From Acholeplasmatales bacterium (lineage in GTDB: Bacteria; Bacillota_I; Bacilli_A; Acholeplasmatales; Anaeroplasmataceae), in NCBI GenBank assembly GCA_016288855.1, contig JAEELJ010000038.1, positions 1-45,494 on the forward strand: a stretch of DNA of 45,494 nucleotides, given 5' to 3'. The position numbers and the translations under genes are program-made. Shown one piece after another: positions 43,264-45,494 of the stretch. Positions within the stretch are counted from its first letter, which is position 1. Each line of letters opens with the position of its first letter. The notes under the pieces were generated by a model. It was not told the origin of the DNA. It worked only from the letters and a program-made list of their open reading frames with translations, and ran no database searches.

Positions 43264-44412
43264 ATGAAGGCTTATTGTTTAAATAATATTTCAAATGTAG
43301 CTCTTGCTACATTAAAGAACCCAGATAAAATTGTTGAGAAGGTAGAAGATGCTGATACAATTTTAGTTCGTTCTCAAGATATGCATGAATATGAATTAGG
43401 GAAGAATATTTTAGCTGTTGCAAGAGCAGGAGCTGGTGTAAATAATATCCCACTTGATAAGTATGCAGAGCAGGGGGTAGTTGTTTTCAATACTCCAGGT
43501 GCAAATGCAAATGCAGTTAAGGAATTAGTATTAGCAGGTATGCTATTAGCATCAAGAGATATCATTGGTGGTAATAACTGGGTTAAAGAAAATGCTAATG
43601 ATGAGAATATTGCAAAATCAATGGAAAAGGCTAAGAAGGCATTTGCTGGTAATGAAATTACTGGTAAGACTATCGCAGTTTTAGGTTTAGGTGCAATTGG
43701 TATTTTAGTTGCTAATATGGCTGTTGATTTAGGAATGAAGGTAGTAGGATATGATCCATATCTTTCAATTCAAAATGCATTAAAGCTTAATAAGAACGTT
43801 AAGTTTGTTGAAAATGTAATGGATGCAGTTAAGAATGTAGATTTCATTTCTATTCATGTACCTGCAATGGAACAAACTAAGGGTATGTTAAATAAGGATG
43901 TATTCAATGCTGCTAATAAGGGTGTTGTAATCCTTGATTTCGCAAGAGATACTTTAGTTAATGAAAATGATATTAAAGAAGCTTTAGAGAATGGTCAAGT
44001 TGGTAAATTTGTTACTGACTTTGCTAATCCAAATGTAGTTAAATTACCAAATACAATCATTACTCCACATTTAGGTGCATCTACTGAAGAAGCAGAAGAC
44101 AATTGTGCATTAATGGCAATTGATGAATTAAAGGATTATGTAGAAAATGGTAATATCAGAAATTCAGTTAATTACCCTGCATTAAATGCTGGTGTTAAGG
44201 CATCTGGTGTTAGAATTTGTATTAACCATAAGAATGTTCCTGGTATGATTGCAAAATTCTCAGAAATCATTATGAAGGATGGCGCAAATATCGCAACACT
44301 TACTAATAAGAGTAAGGGAGATTATGCATATACTATCATTGATATTGATAAGAATGTTGATGATAAGAAGCTTGCTTCTGTTGAAGGAACATTAAGGGTA
44401 AGAGTGATCTAA
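43264..44412 (+). CDS. serA: D-3-phosphoglycerate dehydrogenase
   Basis: 382 residues; first step of serine synthesis. NAD fold with GLGAIG, catalytic Arg in LDFARDTLVN, and the TPHLGASTEEAE His/Glu pair. A C-terminal ACT domain (about 315-382: RICINHKNVPGMIAKFSEI) suggests serine feedback. No serB lies in the operon. Confidence 0.94.
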   Translation: MKAYCLNNISNVALATLKNPDKIVEKVEDADTILVRSQDMHEYELGKNILAVARAGAGVNNIPLDKYAEQGVVVFNTPGANANAVKELVLAGMLLASRDIIGGNNWVKENANDENIAKSMEKAKKAFAGNEITGKTIAVLGLGAIGILVANMAVDLGMKVVGYDPYLSIQNALKLNKNVKFVENVMDAVKNVDFISIHVPAMEQTKGMLNKDVFNAANKGVVILDFARDTLVNENDIKEALENGQVGKFVTDFANPNVVKLPNTIITPHLGASTEEAEDNCALMAIDELKDYVENGNIRNSVNYPALNAGVKASGVRICINHKNVPGMIAKFSEIIMKDGANIATLTNKSKGDYAYTIIDIDKNVDDKKLASVEGTLRVRVI

Positions 44413-44413
44413 T

Positions 44414-45184
44414 ATGATTAAAATCGGGATGCCACAACTATATGAATATGATTGCATTGAGGATAATTTAGTTCTTGCTAAGAAATTAGGGCTTGATTTC
44501 ATTGAATTAAACTTAAATTTTGGATACTGTAGAAAAGAAATGGAAGCTAAAACAGTTGCTGATTTATTAAAGAAATATGATATTGAAGCAACACTTCATT
44601 TCTATGATGAAGCAGATATGGGAAGTTATCAAGAGGTTGTGGATGCATACTTAGTTCATCTTGAAAGATATGCTTCATTAGGTGAAGGCTATATTAAGCA
44701 AATTAATATGCATTTAATCCCAGGCCCTGTTGTTACAATTTCAGGCGTAAAGAATTATATTTATGAAAAAGAATATGATGAGTATATTGAAAGATTAGTT
44801 ACAAATTTCAAAAAAGCAGAAGAAATTTGTAATAAGCATAATATTAATATGGTTATTGAAAATACAGATAATATTCCACAATATACTACAAAGACATATT
44901 CTGATTTATTAAAGAATAATTTTAAATTCTGTTATGACATTGGTCATGACCACCTATCATATGATATAGTATGGAATTTTATACAGCATGATGAATTACC
45001 ATTCAAAGAATTCCATATTCATGATGCAAAAGATAGAAAGAAATGCCATCTTGCATTAGGTGAAGGTACATTAGATGTTGCTAAATTCAAGAGATTAGCT
45101 GAAAAGAATGATGCTTATGTTGTTTTAGAGGTTAAGCAATCTAGTGATTTATTAATTTCTGTACCACTATTTAAGAATATGTAA
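44414..45184 (+). CDS. Sugar phosphate isomerase/epimerase-like TIM-barrel protein
   Basis: 256 residues, AP_endonuc_2/xylose-isomerase-like barrel. Likely metal ligands are seen in MVIENTDN (Glu), FCYDIGHDH (Asp, His), EFHIHDAKD (His) and VLEVK (Glu). It is the third gene of the serine operon, one base after serA. Substrate unknown; its position opposite the missing serB is suggestive but the fold is not that of a known phosphoserine phosphatase. Followed by a terminator. Confidence 0.8.
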   Translation: MIKIGMPQLYEYDCIEDNLVLAKKLGLDFIELNLNFGYCRKEMEAKTVADLLKKYDIEATLHFYDEADMGSYQEVVDAYLVHLERYASLGEGYIKQINMHLIPGPVVTISGVKNYIYEKEYDEYIERLVTNFKKAEEICNKHNINMVIENTDNIPQYTTKTYSDLLKNNFKFCYDIGHDHLSYDIVWNFIQHDELPFKEFHIHDAKDRKKCHLALGEGTLDVAKFKRLAEKNDAYVVLEVKQSSDLLISVPLFKNM

Positions 45185-45192
45185 TACCAAAT

Positions 45193-45222
45193 ACTCTAGT
45201 TTGTCTAAACTAGAGTTTTTTT
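45193..45222 (+). terminator. Rho-independent terminator of the serine operon
   Basis: ACTCTAGTTT (45193-45202), loop GTCT, AAACTAGAGT (45207-45216), T to 45222. Confidence 0.92.
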
Positions 45223-45244
45223 ATTCATTTATTGCTGTTTATTC

Positions 45245-45273
45245 TTTACAAATAATATACATAAGTGTACAAT
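45245..45273 (+). promoter_or_regulatory. Promoter of the last gene
   Basis: TTTACA (45245-45250), 17 bp, TACAAT (45268-45273). Confidence 0.65.
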
Positions 45274-45296
45274 AAAAATGTTTTTGAGGTTAAAAT

Positions 45297-45494
45297 ATGA
45301 AGAAGTATTTAATGGTATTTTTGTCATCAATCCTTTCAGGATTTTGCATCACTTTAGGTGCAACTACATTTGTATTATGTAATAATGGAGAATTTATTTG
45401 CAAATTCCTAGGTGCATTTATGTTCTGCATAGGTTTATATACAATTATTCATTTCAATTTATGGTTATATACTGGTAAGGTTGGATATGTGTTA
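45297..45494 (+). CDS. Formate/nitrite transporter-like protein (5' part)
   Basis: 66 codons run open to the right edge. GAGGT (45286-45290) precedes the ATG at 45297. The visible part, SSILSGFCITLGATTFVL then KFLGAFMFCIGLYTIIHFNLWLYTGKVGYV, follows the first two TMs of the FNT family (a Gly-rich first helix, then the GAxxFxxGLxxxxxxxxxLxTGN pattern, with Lys for the usual Asn). Probable small-anion channel. Partial; substrate not assigned. Confidence 0.7.
   Translation, partial: MKKYLMVFLSSILSGFCITLGATTFVLCNNGEFICKFLGAFMFCIGLYTIIHFNLWLYTGKVGYVL

Noticed and set aside
1-45494. tRNA, rRNA, CRISPR array, transposase or prophage genes
   Set aside because: I looked and saw no cloverleaf-like tRNA, rRNA segment, regularly spaced repeat array, integrase or transposase frame. 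The tRNA-like signals are only the T-box leaders.

Overview
The window is a strongly A+T-rich bacterial chromosome segment. Almost everything is on the + strand, in short operons separated by hairpin/U-tract terminators. TGA is used as a stop (the response regulator at 6307 ends ATGA, overlapping the next start) and Trp is TGG, so this is the standard bacterial code and not Mycoplasma code 4. T-box leaders, lipoproteins, a gdpP-rplI-dnaB cluster and BspA-type surface repeats point to a low-GC Gram-positive, probably a gut member of the Bacilli (Erysipelotrichales, RF39 or Acholeplasmatales type). The placement is inference.

Layout. 1-1118: the end of an unknown gene, then an ArsR-type metalloid repressor with a doubled operator and a C_GCAxxG_C_C protein. 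1213-6192: a membrane GGDEF protein, an ABC-2 exporter operon with its own LytTR regulator and DUF3021 membrane partner, then a second membrane GGDEF protein whose start and body lie in different frames. 6307-11390: a two-component system followed by a MacB/FtsX-like ABC transporter. 11537-20121: surface and carbohydrate genes (a giant BspA-like lipoprotein, a GH28 plus six-hairpin glycosidase fusion, a lipoprotein phosphatase) and a small membrane protein. 20176-23891: a TPP-riboswitch thiamine salvage operon (thiM, thiE-HAD fusion, thiD, tenA). 23954-25303: a DUF4874/DUF4832-like lipoprotein. 25375-32008: a complete trpEGDCFBA operon behind a tryptophan T-box. 32137-37579: gdpP fused to a bL9-like domain, rplI, dnaB and prfA. 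37615-40197: an XRE regulator with a membrane partner, then apbE, a NusG-II protein and a Gx transporter. 40292-41653: glnA. 41823-45184: a serine T-box leader, then serC, serA and a TIM-barrel protein. 45297-end: the start of a formate/nitrite-transporter-like gene.

How it fits together. Three biosynthetic operons carry RNA sensors that match their products: TPP for thiamine, a UGG specifier for trp, a UCU specifier for ser. The ABC-2/LytTR operon carries a 9-12-9 bp direct repeat of the kind LytTR proteins bind, placed just upstream of its own promoter.

The observations most worth checking are: (1) the GGDEF gene at 5132-6192, which can be read in full only through a -1 shift at a perfect A_AAA_AAG heptamer; (2) a cyclic-di-AMP phosphodiesterase carrying a C-terminal copy of ribosomal protein bL9, with intact rplI next door; (3) a thiE-phosphatase fusion that could supply the missing TMP-to-thiamine step; (4) a 13-bp perfect inverted repeat that hides the ribosome-binding site of apbE.
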